64,000 nucleotides of DNA from Eopsaltria australis (Eukaryota > Chordata > Aves > Passeriformes > Petroicidae), in the NCBI GenBank assembly GCA_034509425.1, contig JAVTVJ010001123.1, positions 62,001 through 126,000 on the forward strand, in the 5' to 3' direction. Of the stretch, positions 47,201 to 59,418 are shown piece after piece. Numbering within the stretch: position 1 is the first letter of the stretch; the number at the start of each line of letters is the position of its first letter. The translations under genes and the position numbers were made by a program. The notes beneath the pieces were generated by a model. It searched no databases. It saw only the letters and a program-made list of their open reading frames with translations, and had not been told where the DNA came from.

Positions 47201-50200
47201 ACAAGAAGCAGGATTGCAGTGCAAGCTAGTGTCAGTCTCTGATACACAGCAAAACAAGGTTTTTCCTAATAAAATACTGCAAAATAATTCTATTTCATAG
47301 GACTGAAACCAAGACTTTTCTTTCCCCACTTAGAAATGAACAAAATTTATAAGAAAAAAAAATACAGATGCCTTGATTTCAGGTGACTGTTACAGAGCTC
47401 TTAGAGCGCTACTGCTGAGAGCAGGTGAAGTAAAAAGCATTATTTCCATCATTAGAACCCTTAAGTACCAAGAATGCTATAATGGCATCACCAGTGTCAA
47501 TCTGCCTTATCCCCACTGGATTTTCTTATGTGAGAGGGCTGGGGTTTTTTGGCAGGGAAAGGAAGGGTGGGTTTACATTTGTTTTGGTTTTTAGCTACTC
47601 CTAAAGTCAGGACTTCCAAGTTTTGGCCTCTAGCATTATGATATGTATCCTAACTGTAAGAATCTTGAAAGCAAGGTAGGTAACCACAAAAGCCTGTATA
47701 GCTAACTCTACCAGCCCCCTGCTCTTACTTGTTTTTCTCATAATGGATTTATCTCATTATTTGAGCCTCTGGCTCAAAAAAAAACCCTTTTCTCAGCTAT
47801 TTAAGATTAATTTTTGAATGACTAGATTTTCTGCACATTTTCTATATTCAAAATTATAACATCAGGTAACTTCAAGAAAAAGGGAAAATAGGCTACATCA
47901 GACCTCTTCAAAAGAGATAATCCTATCCAGCTGGAGAAAATTTCTGTTGAGCATTACTTGAAAATTTAGCTCCAGCATAAGACAGAACTCAACATTTTTC
48001 CAAATTAAAAAAAAAAAAAGTCGTTATATTATTCATTTGGCATCAAATAAAACATTAGATTAATGGGTGTCAAGAGGAAAATGCATGGTTCTCATGTCAA
48101 GATGTAGGGTAATAATACAAGGTGAAAGTCACTGTCATGTACTTACTTTTCAATTGCCTCAATATTGAAACATACAGCTCTGCCACAAGGGCAAGTAAAT
48201 CCATACATTCTCAGGAAATATCACAGACCTTCTTTCCCTCCAAGTTTACAAAGGCACAAGCAGCAACTGCAAAGATTTTTACTTTAATTCACCCAAATTA
48301 CAGTGTTTTTTTTCCATCAGGTATGATGATAATGGAGAAGTATGTAATTACCCTCCTCTGCTGACACTGAAACATCACCTCCACAGAACATCTAGTACTA
48401 CTTGTTATTCCACCAAATTCCCTATCAATTACGTAGGTTGCTACTACAAGTATGAAACAAACTTCATACTGCAAGTAGGAAACAAGTATGAATGAAACCT
48501 TCTCTCCAACTGGGGGGAAGCAGAAGACAGCACCAGGGAGAGATCTCCAGCTAAGATGTCTCCTTCCCAAAGTAAATACAAGATTACTAAGCTGAAACAC
48601 CCCAAAATATTAACCACAAAATAAGCACATCTAATTCCACACACGTGCCTGCAGCTGTGGCAGTGGAGACCAGAAATCGGATGCTGTTCCTCCACAACTC
48701 CCCATCAAAGCCTCTTACTCACTGTGCAGCAGCTGCTGCCTTCCCTGCACACCTTCTCTAACCTGGGGAGTGTTTCATTCATTTCTGAACTGTGCCAGGG
48801 CTTCAGGAGAGCTCAGAGTGCCCTGTATGGTCCAACTTCTCACAGCCTGTGTTCACCATTCCAAAATTTATGAGTGGTGAAACCTGAATGCCTCAGATCA
48901 AGAAAGGAACTGAACACAAACCTTACTTCCCTCAGGCAGCATGGCTTTACTATGTCCCAACAAGTGCAGAGGAACAGCCAGCAACACACCCTGCAAAACC
49001 CTCTTCCTCCCTGAGAGGTACACTCAGCACCCCTTAGCAAAGAAAGGTGGAAGAACTGTTTGTTTCTTGGAGCATGATCAGCCTTTTTTCTTGTTGTCCC
49101 CAAGCTTGCCCCTAACTCCAGCTGCTCCTGAACAAAGATTCTCTTACACCTTAGCTTGGACATAACTTTCAGGAATCTCCAGGCTCTGGGTCCCACATGG
49201 GAGCACCACAAGCACACAGGAATCCTCAGGACCACAGAAGAGCTTAGCAGAAGTTTTCAGATCTGCAACACCAAAACAGCAGGAAAGGTGGACCCTTAGC
49301 ACCTGCTGGAGGTGCTCATGTTCTTGTTTAGATCCCACCTTAATTGTACAGCAAACTGTATACATTGGATTGAACTTAATCCTAAAAAGCCCTGCATACA
49401 TCATTTACTTTAAGAGCTGGATATCATTAGGAAGTCCTGTAGCAACAGGAGCTGTAAGATACCTCCTCAAACACCTCAGGGAATGCCTAAATAGCAAATA
49501 TTTTAAAATAACAAAACAGAAAAAGCATGGAGGGGAAGTCTGATCCAGGTTGTTGTCATGGTGACTTCTCAGTCATTTATGTACTTCGGACACATTTAGA
49601 AAAAAAACTATGTTTTCACCCCTCCCAACCAAATAATGCAAGAAAGGGAAAAAAATCCTGCCAGCTTGTCCCAAGCCAATCAAATGGCAACTGAATCCTT
49701 TGATCAGGCAGCAGCCCTGAAATATTTTAACCAATACTTTTCCAGCACTGTGAATCAGGTACTCAAACAACATGGAAACAGACACCAGCAGAAAATTCAA
49801 ATTAACAATCCATCCAATTCCTTTATCATACAATATTCTGACCACACTTGGACCAGATAGGTTTCTGCTTTCAGATTATTTAAAAAATAATTACTTACAA
49901 CGTCATTTCATTCATCCCCCATTTGCAGACAGTTTGCAAGCAATTGGTTTTCTTTTACCAAGTACTATGCGTTCCACATGCTGCTATCCTACAGAGCAAT
50001 CAAACAGCCTTAGCCGTCTCAAAAAGAATAAAATCCTCTCAACATCTACACGCAAATGCTGCATAAATATGGATTTTAAAAAGCATAAAATCAATACAGC
50101 TCATTATGGAGCTATATGGAAAGAGCAAATATTTTACTAGCAGCACTAAATTGCTCACACTCAGCAAGCACTGCCCAACACTGTCAACCCCCCCCACTTC

Positions 50201-51447
50201 TACACCAGGAAAAGGCTGATGCACAACACAATCGAAGAGCAGGCACCTAGTAAGACACCATTTTCTATACGATACCTGAAAAAGCATTACGGACTCCACA
50301 AGAAAGCGCTGTTTGAGCGGATCACAGCTTGCACGTTTACCGGCAGCTTGCCAGCCCAGCCATCTGCCCCTCGCCCGCCCACTCCCAGCGCTCAGGAAAT
50401 CACCGCGTTGGCTTGGCAGACAGACCCTTCTGATCACCCCCACCCTCCCCGGTAATCAATTAATGAAGCAAGACTGGTTTTTTCCTTACTAAGCAATGTA
50501 CGGACACTAGGTCACTTGAAGGTTGGCCGTTCCTTCCTGCTGCAGGGCCTTCCAAATAAAAATTGCTCAGCCAAATCCAGGCTTTTAAAAAATATATATA
50601 TATATATTCATTCAAAGCTGTAGGAATACACTCAGTCCTTGACAATGCCGGCTTGCATGATGAAAGAGCAAAAGTAGTTTTGAGGCTGCAGAATGCCTTC
50701 TCCGGGTTACCATGGAAATAAATGTGGGAATGGGAGGGGGCTTCGCTGATGGCAATTGCTGCTACTCGGTGGAGATGTTCTAAAGCCAGACTGCGTGGGA
50801 GTATAGTCCAGAAAAAAATGTGTTTTACTATTACTACTATAATTTTACCTGCACTTCCTTTCATTTGCACCAAATTTCACATGGATGAAAAGCAAGAAAC
50901 TTTCCTGAGATGCTGAAGGGACGCTGGCTGAAACAAGTACCGTGTAGGATCCCTCCAATGAGGAGCTGAATAAACTTATTTACACATTGAAATTTACAAA
51001 GATGGGAATTAATGCTCAACTGCAATTAAAACTTGGTTGACAAAGATGAACCTGTTGCAGAGCTGAGGCTGTAGCAAGGAGGACTAGTTTCAGGAAGGCT
51101 TGATAAGGAGCATCACCATATCCTTAAAACACAGGGTAGCATTTCTCTTACAAACAATTCTCACACAAAGTATGAAAAAGATCACCTCAACGATCTTGTT
51201 GTCCCTTGTGGAACTGAGAAAAGTCCATCAACAAAAGCAGGGTGGACACTGTGACACACTGCTCCTCCATGAGATCCTGACTCACACCACCGCCACCCTC
51301 CCCCTCCTTGGGTCTTGTCAAGATCCCCGTGGAAAGTCAACCAAAATAATCCATGGGAGGTGAAAGCCTGGACCTAAAATCCCAGTGAGAACAGCCAATA
51401 CAATTTCATAAAACCAATTATATTTTACACAAATTTAATTAGTATTT
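44246..51447. other. Unannotated DNA, 7.2 kb
   Basis: No gene recognised. It holds a G11 run (46984-46994), an (AT)n run (50592-50607) and a small CpG-containing patch at 50295-50455. Two minus-strand donor-like sites (ending 48147 and 48723) follow short open segments; the first is discussed as a candidate FGD3 exon in the findings. Confidence 0.55.
50592..50607. repeat. (AT)8 microsatellite
   Basis: An alternating AT run directly after a short A run. Confidence 0.9.
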
Positions 51448-51460
51448 TTTGGTTGGATAT

Positions 51461-52618
51461 TGTATTGTGTCTGACTGGGGTAAAGCTCACAGCCCTTACA
51501 GTGCTGTGCTTTGCTTTGGTAGCTGGTGTTGATAACAGAGCAGTGTTTTGGCTACTGCCAAGCTGTGCTGTCCCTGTGACATTCCTTCCCCCACTGAAGG
51601 GGATGGGGTGGGCAAGATCCTGGGAGGGGACACCAGCAGGCCAGCTGAGCCCAGTCAGCCAAAGGGATATTCCATACCATATGACATCAGCTCAGATATA
51701 TAAGGGAAGGAAAAGAGGAGGAGGAGGAGTGTCTTAGGTTCCAATGGTATGTATTCTATCCCCATCTTCATGGGATGTTGGGGCCGGGTGGGGCAGTGTT
51801 CCTGGCTCATCCCTGATGGCTCCAGGACATGTTCTCTAATGGGCCAGCCGTTAGAGCCAGGTGGGGCATTTTGCTTTGCTCATCCCTAATGGCTGCAGTT
51901 CATGGGCCATTGAGTCCCATTGATAAACTCCATCATCCCATTGGGAGATGCCCCACCCAGGGGGAGGGACCAATGCATCCCTGTCTGGATATAATCTGGA
52001 ATTGGAAACACCACAAATCAGCTTTTCCACTGGATTCCCAGAGGAAGACCAGACCCTTCTACACCACCACTGGACCTTCAGAGGAGAACTACACCTTTCA
52101 CAGGATCACTGCTTCAACAGAACCACATCTATCACTCCCAGAGGACTGCAGCCACCTTCCAAGTGGACTACTACCAACACCCTGACTGACAGGGTGTCAG
52201 GTTGTATTCTGACTCTGTCAGTGTTTTTGTACTACTGCATTTGTTTTAATTTTTCTATTAAATTGTAGTTCTGACTTTGAGTCTCTCACTGATTTGCTTT
52301 CAAACTACCACAAGGAGGCACTCAGGACGCATCCATGTTTGCCTTCTTGAACAACCATCACGCGTGCTGAAGCCCTGCTTCCCAGAAAATGTCTGGACAT
52401 CGCTACTGATGGGAAGTAGAGATTGATTGCTTTCCCCTCTGCTCTTGTGCACGCAACTCTGAGCTTGCTTGTTCTATTTTTTTTTCCCGCTGTAATAAAA
52501 CTGCCTTATCTTACCCTGGTAGTTTTTCCATATTATTCTCTCCCCTCTCCCAGTGGGAGAGGGAGTGATAGAGTGACTGAGTGGGCACCTGGCACCTAGC
52601 TGGGGTCAACCCACAACA
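51461..52618 (+). mobile_element. Solo LTR, ERVL-like, copy 2, interrupted by a second LTR
   Basis: Runs from TGTATTGTGTCTG to CAACCCACAACA, with direct repeats gatat at 51456-51460 and 52619-52623. Without the nested LTR and its duplicated 5 bp it is 570 bp, matching copy 1 at 35652-36222 almost base for base. An AATAAA signal lies near 52494. The target was a CR1: sequence resuming at 52619 is CR1 body, and the bases just left of 51461 (ggttggatat) complete the CR1 reading. Confidence 0.92.
51730..52312 (+). mobile_element. Second solo LTR nested inside copy 2
   Basis: A 583 bp unit from TGTCTTAGGTTCC to AAACTACCACA, flanked by aggag at 51725-51729 and 52313-52317. Removing it with one aggag restores the outer LTR exactly as in copy 1. 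It carries a TATA-like gatataat element near the middle and an ATTAAA signal near its end. It is of a different family from the outer LTR; the 5 bp duplication suggests a class I or ERVL-type integrase. Confidence 0.9.
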
Positions 52619-52822
52619 GATATTAAGAAAAATTCTTTCATTGAAACAGAATGATTAAACATTAGAACAGGCTGACCAGAGTAGTGGTGGAGTCACTGTC
52701 CCTGAAAGTGTTCAAAAAATGAGCAGATGTGCCATTTGGTGACATGGTTCATTGTCCATCATAGGATTCAATCAAAGGTTGGACTTGATGATCTTGGAGG
52801 CCTTTTCCAGCCTCAGCAGGAG
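52619..52822 (+). mobile_element. CR1 LINE 3' end, split by LTR insertion
   Basis: gatattaagaaaaattcttt, gtggtggagtcactgtccct and ggttggacttgatgatcttg are forward CR1 3' sequence. Its left continuation is the short ggttggatat at 51451-51460, on the other side of the LTR. Confidence 0.85.
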
Positions 52823-55800
52823 GTAAGAGCTGCTCACTACAGTGACATTAACACTGTTCCTACCAAAGTGCAATACTCACTGTCCAATATTTGCCACAAA
52901 GCAAAGCAACTTCCACGGTCATCAGTTTACCACTGACTATTACCAATGTATTTTAATTTTTCACCTCAAAAAATTCTCAAAGCCCTGTCTCTGAACACAC
53001 AGAAAAGGTTTTTTAACAACAGTTAATTAATAGAGAGCTCTACCTTGGCACACTAGCCAGACCTCTGCCCTTCTCAGCCTCTCTGGAGAGGACACCAAGA
53101 AGCCTGCACCAACACAAAGACCACTTTGACTCACAAGCACAGCAGCTAAAGGTGATCCACTCCAAAATCCACCATTTATTTGCTTATCATTTCCAATGGG
53201 CTTGTTTAGAAAGTTAAGCCAAAAAGAAGGGAGGTAAGCAAGTTGTGGGCCATATAAAAGGACAGAGTAAAGCTGTAAAGAGTAAAGAGGTGGAGACACT
53301 GAGAGCAATTACAAGCCAGCTGGGCATAAGGCTGGAAAAAACCTGTCAGGCTTTAGAGCTTCTGCAGAAAACCCCAGTGCTGGCTGCTCTGCAGCTGCTC
53401 CAGCCAGCCCCTACAGCAGCTGTCTTCTCCCTGGAGCTCCCTCATTTCTCCAGTCCCATGTCAGAGAAAAGGAGACACCACTGATGTCCCAGTACTCCGA
53501 GGGAAGTGGCTGATAGCTTCTACCCAAGTGGGGCCAGGGGAGAACTGGTGGGAGAAGTAACCTAGGCCAGGTCCCTTTCTGACTGCTCTCTCACTTGCAG
53601 CAATTTCTGCCCCAATCTGAACTGAGAGGAAAAATAAAGTATAGAAACATGTTTTTTGCAACATGTGACAGCAGTGAGATGAACTAATACATTGCATTTA
53701 CACATATAGAATCCCTAGAAGACACACTGCTGGCCCAGGACTGGAGAGACCCCTCCTGGACCTGAGGGCAGGTCCATCTCCCTGTGAAGAAGAGAGCAAA
53801 CAGTCCAAACTATATACTTCCACCTGTTTTCCTCCTCAGCCAAATATGGGTTCAACATTTCTTTACAAGGCCACAAATCAAAACCCCTAATACAAATAAA
53901 ACACAAATCTGATTTTATGACGTGACAATAAAAATCAGTTTTGCTGACCACATGTGACCCCGATGACACAGTACAACTCTCCATGCTTTCCCAAGCTCCT
54001 ACAGGTGGGTGTCTTCATAACCACAAACAGCAAAGTTTCACTCACAGCAAAATCTCAATTCATACACAAAATCAAGGAAGATCAGAATTAAATCTGCAAG
54101 TCCAAACACAGCAAAGCACTATAAAACACTAGCTGCTACACACAAGCAATGGGGAAGGGCTGAAAGGGCTTAAAAATCCAAACAGCCAGAAACCCGAGCA
54201 GCCCAAAGCCATGGAGCAGTTCTGTAGGGCTCACCTGCCATAGGCTTACATATTTCTGGCCACATCTCCTCACGCCATGCCAGCTTTCCACTGTGCCCCT
54301 CTCCCAGCTCCAGCAGGCACCAGCCAGTGCAGGATGGGGCTAGTCCAGAGCATCTGATATGTCCACTGTCCAGCTGGCAGCTGCCATCCTGATGCTTCTT
54401 CCCACTTGTCTCTTCTCTAGGGACCAGTCTATCTGGCTAATAAATTTTGGAAAAACGGTAAGGAAAAGGAAAAAAAAAATTGTATAGCTCTTCACCCCTT
54501 TTATTGACCACTCTGAAATGAGCCTGAGGAGCAAGAAGGGACAGAAAGCACAGTGCATAAACCTCACCTACTCAGGAAACCAGATTAAAAACCACACTTT
54601 CAACTACCAGGGAATCTCAACAAGACTGGGGAGTAGCTCAGATTGATTATTCTTTTCTTTAAAAGGCAGTTGCAAGAGAGAGACAAAGATAAACATTGAT
54701 GCTGAGCAGGCAGCCAAGAAATTGCAGGGAGAGCATATACAGATTATTAAAAGTCAAGAATACATTTATTTCTATACATATATAAAAATCACACATGTCC
54801 AGGTACATCTGGAAAGGGCAACCAGGACATTTCTCTGGAGTTTGTGCAGAAAACCGCAGTGCAGAAACCCCAGGGAGCTCCCTGAAAAAACAAAAAAGGC
54901 ATCACTTTCTAACAGCTAAATAGCAACCGACCGACCAGCCAACATTCCTGTGATTATGTGGCTAAAACCACTGTGCTCCAGGAGAGCAACATACACATCA
55001 TACCTCGTCTCCTAGTAACAAGGCAAGGTATCAGATGTGCAAAGCTGAGGGGAAAAACAGACTTTAGTATTTTCTTGCAAAATAATGAATGGAACAAAAC
55101 TGACAAATGAATGTCTCTTTATTATTACATGATCCTCTTGTAATCTTTGTGAAGCTTTTTATCAGAACTATGCACGTGCAAAGAAATTGAGAGCTAATCT
55201 CGTGGCTGGTGGTAGCTTTTAGAAGACTGATAACCTCTTACTGGAAGAACAGATATAAAATTACCAAAAAAACCCCAAAAACAAAAAGAGGACATTGTTA
55301 AGGACGTACTATCATTTCAAATCATGTACCCAGCAAAACAGGGAACAAGCTGATACCTATTATTTGTTTACCCTATATTTTATGCTCTGACAACTACATT
55401 CACCTGCCAGTGAAACAAGGAAAAAGTCAGCTTGCCTAACTGCAACACCAATATCTGATGCAGACACTTGTGTTACTGTATATTCATACTATCAGTAGTT
55501 GCACACACCAAAAATAAATTTAAAAAAACCTAAGAAGATGCAACGAATCACTCAAGCCACAGTGGAGCAAGCAAAAGAGCCTTTTTTACTGAATGGAGTA
55601 ATATCTTTTAAATAACCAACAAAAAGTTGTACAATTTCTAATCCCTCTGAGAACTGCACAAGTGCATCATGTTATCTGGTCCCCAAATAACACCACTGCT
55701 GGTGAAATGGTACATCAGGACATGGAAGTGGAGATTTATAGAGGTACCTGTTACATCTGGGGACATGCTGTGGTTTGTGGTATCTATTTTTACAATTTTC

Positions 55801-57920
55801 TTCTGTGCAGAGCTGACTGATTAGGAAGACAGAACACTTGGGGTACTTCTGTGAGCCACACAGGTTTGCCATATATTTCAACTTAGTCCAAGTCACCTGA
55901 AGGGAAACTGAAGTGATTTTTTAAAAGATGACTTCTCACAATTCTCCTGAAGTTTTCAACATTTTAAACCCCATCTCTGCTAACACCCAGCATTTCCTTT
56001 TCATATAGCAGCGGAAAAATTCCTTGTATGCCCTAATAAGAGATACAGGTGCTACCTTACAGACCATGGCTGCTTTAAAATATCAATTTTAAAAAGTTGT
56101 ATGAAACAATGTTCATTAATTATTGTTTCCCTCTGAATGTGCAATCACTACAGGGCACTGCAACTTAAAAGCTTGATAATTCCAATCCACTAGGAGTTAC
56201 CTTAGAGGCATTAAGACAGCAAGGGGATTTTAGAACTGTTCTGTTGCAAGAGAAACTTTTGAAAACCAAGTAACTTTTGAGAAAATGGAGGTAGTTCTGC
56301 TGGCAATTACCTCTGCTGCCAAAATATATTCCTTTAAAACTCAGTATCTTTGCTCTTTTAGGTTTAAACAAACTAAACAGAAAATTTGTCCTGGTCATAC
56401 AAATTTCTGAAACTTATTTTAGAAACTCCCCCTTAATACCTGTAGTTAAAATAAAGAGAGGTTTCAGTCACTTGCATGGTTTAAATGGTGGCAAAAAAGG
56501 TTAAGCACTCAAATAACTTCAGCTACTTAAATTGGGTAATTTTTCTACTTAAACAACCAAAAAATTCCTCAATAAAGCTAGATAAATGGATATTTAGGGA
56601 CCTTTGATCCAGCCATTTCGTACCACATGTTCAGTAAGTGTATTAAATTTCACTGTACTAATAATAGGTTATGATTACTATTACCATCAACATCAACAAC
56701 AGGCAGGCAGTGCTGACCATTCCTTTAAGCACAAACACTTCTGAGTTTCATCCTCGGTCTGCGTGTCCCCAGAGTGTTCTGCTCTGGAACCACACCAAGA
56801 GAAAACCCAGAACCAAGCCAGCATGAAGCAGGGAACAGGGAGAGCTGAAAGTTCAACTCAATAAAATCTATCAGAAACAAATATGAAAGGTGTGAAGTGC
56901 CTTTTCCCATTTTCGTTTTATTTGCATAGTCAGAAAATGCCTTGAAAGTAAATAGAACTTATTTGTGAGGTCACTTATGGGAGCTATGTATTTCTTCCAA
57001 AACATTTAGAAAAGAGGAACAAAACTCAAAAGCTGAAACCATAAACTATGACATGCACATTTACTCACCATTGACTCTGCAAGTTCCATTTTGGTTTTTA
57101 TCAGGACAAAACCTCATGGCCTCATTTCCTTCAGTTTCCAGTGAACTTCATTATTAAAACACAGGGTTTAAGTGGACTATGACTTCACCAAAAAAACAAA
57201 GGTAGTCTTTGTGCAAGGGGAACCACAGTTGTATTCTCTGAATAACAGCACACAGCTTTAGCAAGAGCATGAGCCAGGCCAATTCTTTTTAATTTTTTGT
57301 ATGTAATTCTTAATTATTAATATATGTATATATGCATCCAACATTATACATATATAGGTACATGTATACACCTTGACAAACACTCTCTTTAATAACTTCA
57401 AATTTAAGGAGACATAGTTTGCTGGCACTACAGTAATTGTTTAGGATTAATTTTATGTATCATCTCTTTAAGAAAAGTATGAATATAAATCTATTTGCAA
57501 ATAACATCACTGAACAATTTTCTTCCCAAAATCCCTATCACTGCTGCCATAGTAGACAGTGAACAAGAGCAGCACACTGTGCTCAGGTCCGTGACATTCT
57601 GAAGTCATCAGTGAGGAGAATGAATCTCTGCAATTAGCTGAATATATGTGTATGTATAATGTAGGCAACTTGCCATCTGCATTTCCAGGGATTTCACAGT
57701 TTTTTGGAAGCTCGGGGATGTGGAACACCAGGTCTTGCTCTTGGTGAGAGCACTTTGATAGCAGCTTGTTGGACCAGTGGCTAGTTTTAATTTTATTATC
57801 CCTACAAAGGTACCCAACAATCCCAAAAGGAAAGCAGAGCCCATCGAGATGGGCATTGTACAAATACTTAGTAAAAACAGGCTTTGTTCACAGTTCAAAC
57901 AAAAAATGCTTGAAAATGAA

Positions 57921-57951
<31 letters not shown>

Positions 57952-58883
57952 GAAAGTGTTGCCAAGGTTTCACAGCGGGAACAGAACAGCAGCATGGACT
58001 CCTGGCCAGTGTCCTGCCCGGCTCCTGGGACAGGGCTAACTCCCTTCAGCACCACTGAATGAGCTGGTAGGACTGTTTCAAACAAAGAGAAGTAAATAGG
58101 AGCCTTTGTTCTCCCACACCACAAAGTATATAACTGAAGTACATGTATTCTTGGTGCACACAACTCCTCCACACGGGAGAGGTAGGAGAATTCTTGTGGG
58201 AATCCCCTACTAAAACACTGGCAGAACGTCACTGGCATTACAGAAAACGAATCTGTACATTAGTCACAGGCCAGTGCAAACAGAATGTGCAATTCTGCAG
58301 GAAAAACAAAAGTGAAGAAGCACAAAGAGACTGACACCGTGCAGAGAAGTTAATGTCATAATAGCATTTCATACAAGAAATAGTAAAAAGAAAAGAGTAT
58401 TATCCCATATGGATTCAGTTGCATTGAGCAGTAAGTGTATTTGAAAGAAATCAGGTTTAAATCAGTTCTTCCAAGCAAAACCTCAAGTTTTTCAAAGAAT
58501 GTAAATCCTCTTAATGGCATGCTGAAAAAGGGTCATCCCACTGATGCCATACGAGGTTTAATAGATCAAAGATTTTGTCTTCTACAAGTAGAAAAGCCTT
58601 AGATTGATTTTCACAAGCCCATTAAAAATTGCTCTTAAAGATACTTGTTAGCACATGGAAAGAGGCAGGTGGGCTCATATAAGGATTTATATCAAAGTAA
58701 CACTATCCAGAACAGAAATCATATTTCTGTATGGATTTCTGTAAGGATCTATAATGCAAATACGGGATGTACAAAACAAGGGCCAATTCCCATCCAAATT
58801 CCATAATACAGCAGCCAAAAAAAGTTGAAGGTTTCATTGAATTAACATCTATTTTTCGTGACTAAAGGTGGCAGAATCCTGCA
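52823..58883. other. Unannotated DNA, 6 kb
   Basis: No gene or interspersed repeat recognised. It contains an A21 run at 57930-57950 and an AT-rich patch near 57290-57370. Confidence 0.55.
57930..57950. repeat. A21 homopolymer
   Basis: Twenty-one A bases on the plus strand. I see no retrotransposed gene copy attached to it. Confidence 0.95.
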
Positions 58884-59418
58884 ATAGAATCATTAAGGCT
58901 GGAAAAGACCTGGAAGGTCATCAAGTCCAACTTCCAACCCAGCACCACCATGTTCACCACTAAACCATATCCTCAAGTGCCACAGTACAGGGATGGTGAC
59001 TCTACCACTGCCCTGGGCAGCCTGCCCAATACTTCACTTTCAGTAAAGGAACTTTTCCCTAATATCCAATCTAAATCTTCCCTGGTGGGGAAGAAGTCAT
59101 TTCCTGTCGTCCTGTCCCTTGTCCCCCGGGAGCAGATCATGATCCCCCTCTGGCTGTCCCCTCCTGTCAGGCAGTTGTACAGAGAGACAGAGTCTCTCCT
59201 GAGACTCCTTTCTCCAGGCTGAGCGGCCCCGCCCCCCCCCCCCCCCCCCCCCCCCGTCCCGCAGCTCCCTCAGCCTCTCCTTGTGCTCCAGCCCCTTCCC
59301 CAGCTCTGTTCTCTTTCCTGGACATGCTCCAGACCCTCAAGGTCTTTTTTATCATGAGGGGCCCAAAACTGAACCCAGGATTCACAGCACTGCCTCATCA
59401 GTGCCCAGCACAGGGGAA
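58884..59418 (-). mobile_element. CR1 LINE 3' part containing a poly-C run
   Basis: atagaatcattaaggctgga, aaggtcatcaagtccaactt, ggaacttttccctaatatcc and gaggggcccaaaactgaacc identify reverse-oriented CR1. A C24 run at 59232-59255 interrupts it after a sequence that normally reads as the CR1 segment following ctccaggctgag. Confidence 0.88.
59232..59255. repeat. C24 homopolymer inside CR1
   Basis: Twenty-four C bases on the plus strand, preceded by gcggccccg. Such a run is prone to length error in sequencing and to replication slippage. Confidence 0.93.

Noticed and set aside
48723..48785. Minus-strand segment before a strong GTGAGTAAG donor as an FGD3 first exon
   Set aside because: The ATG-led frame ends in phase 0, which would shift the 21439 exon out of frame.
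57930..57950. A21 run as the tail of a processed pseudogene or retrogene
   Set aside because: Neither flank resembles a known coding sequence, and no target-site duplication was seen.
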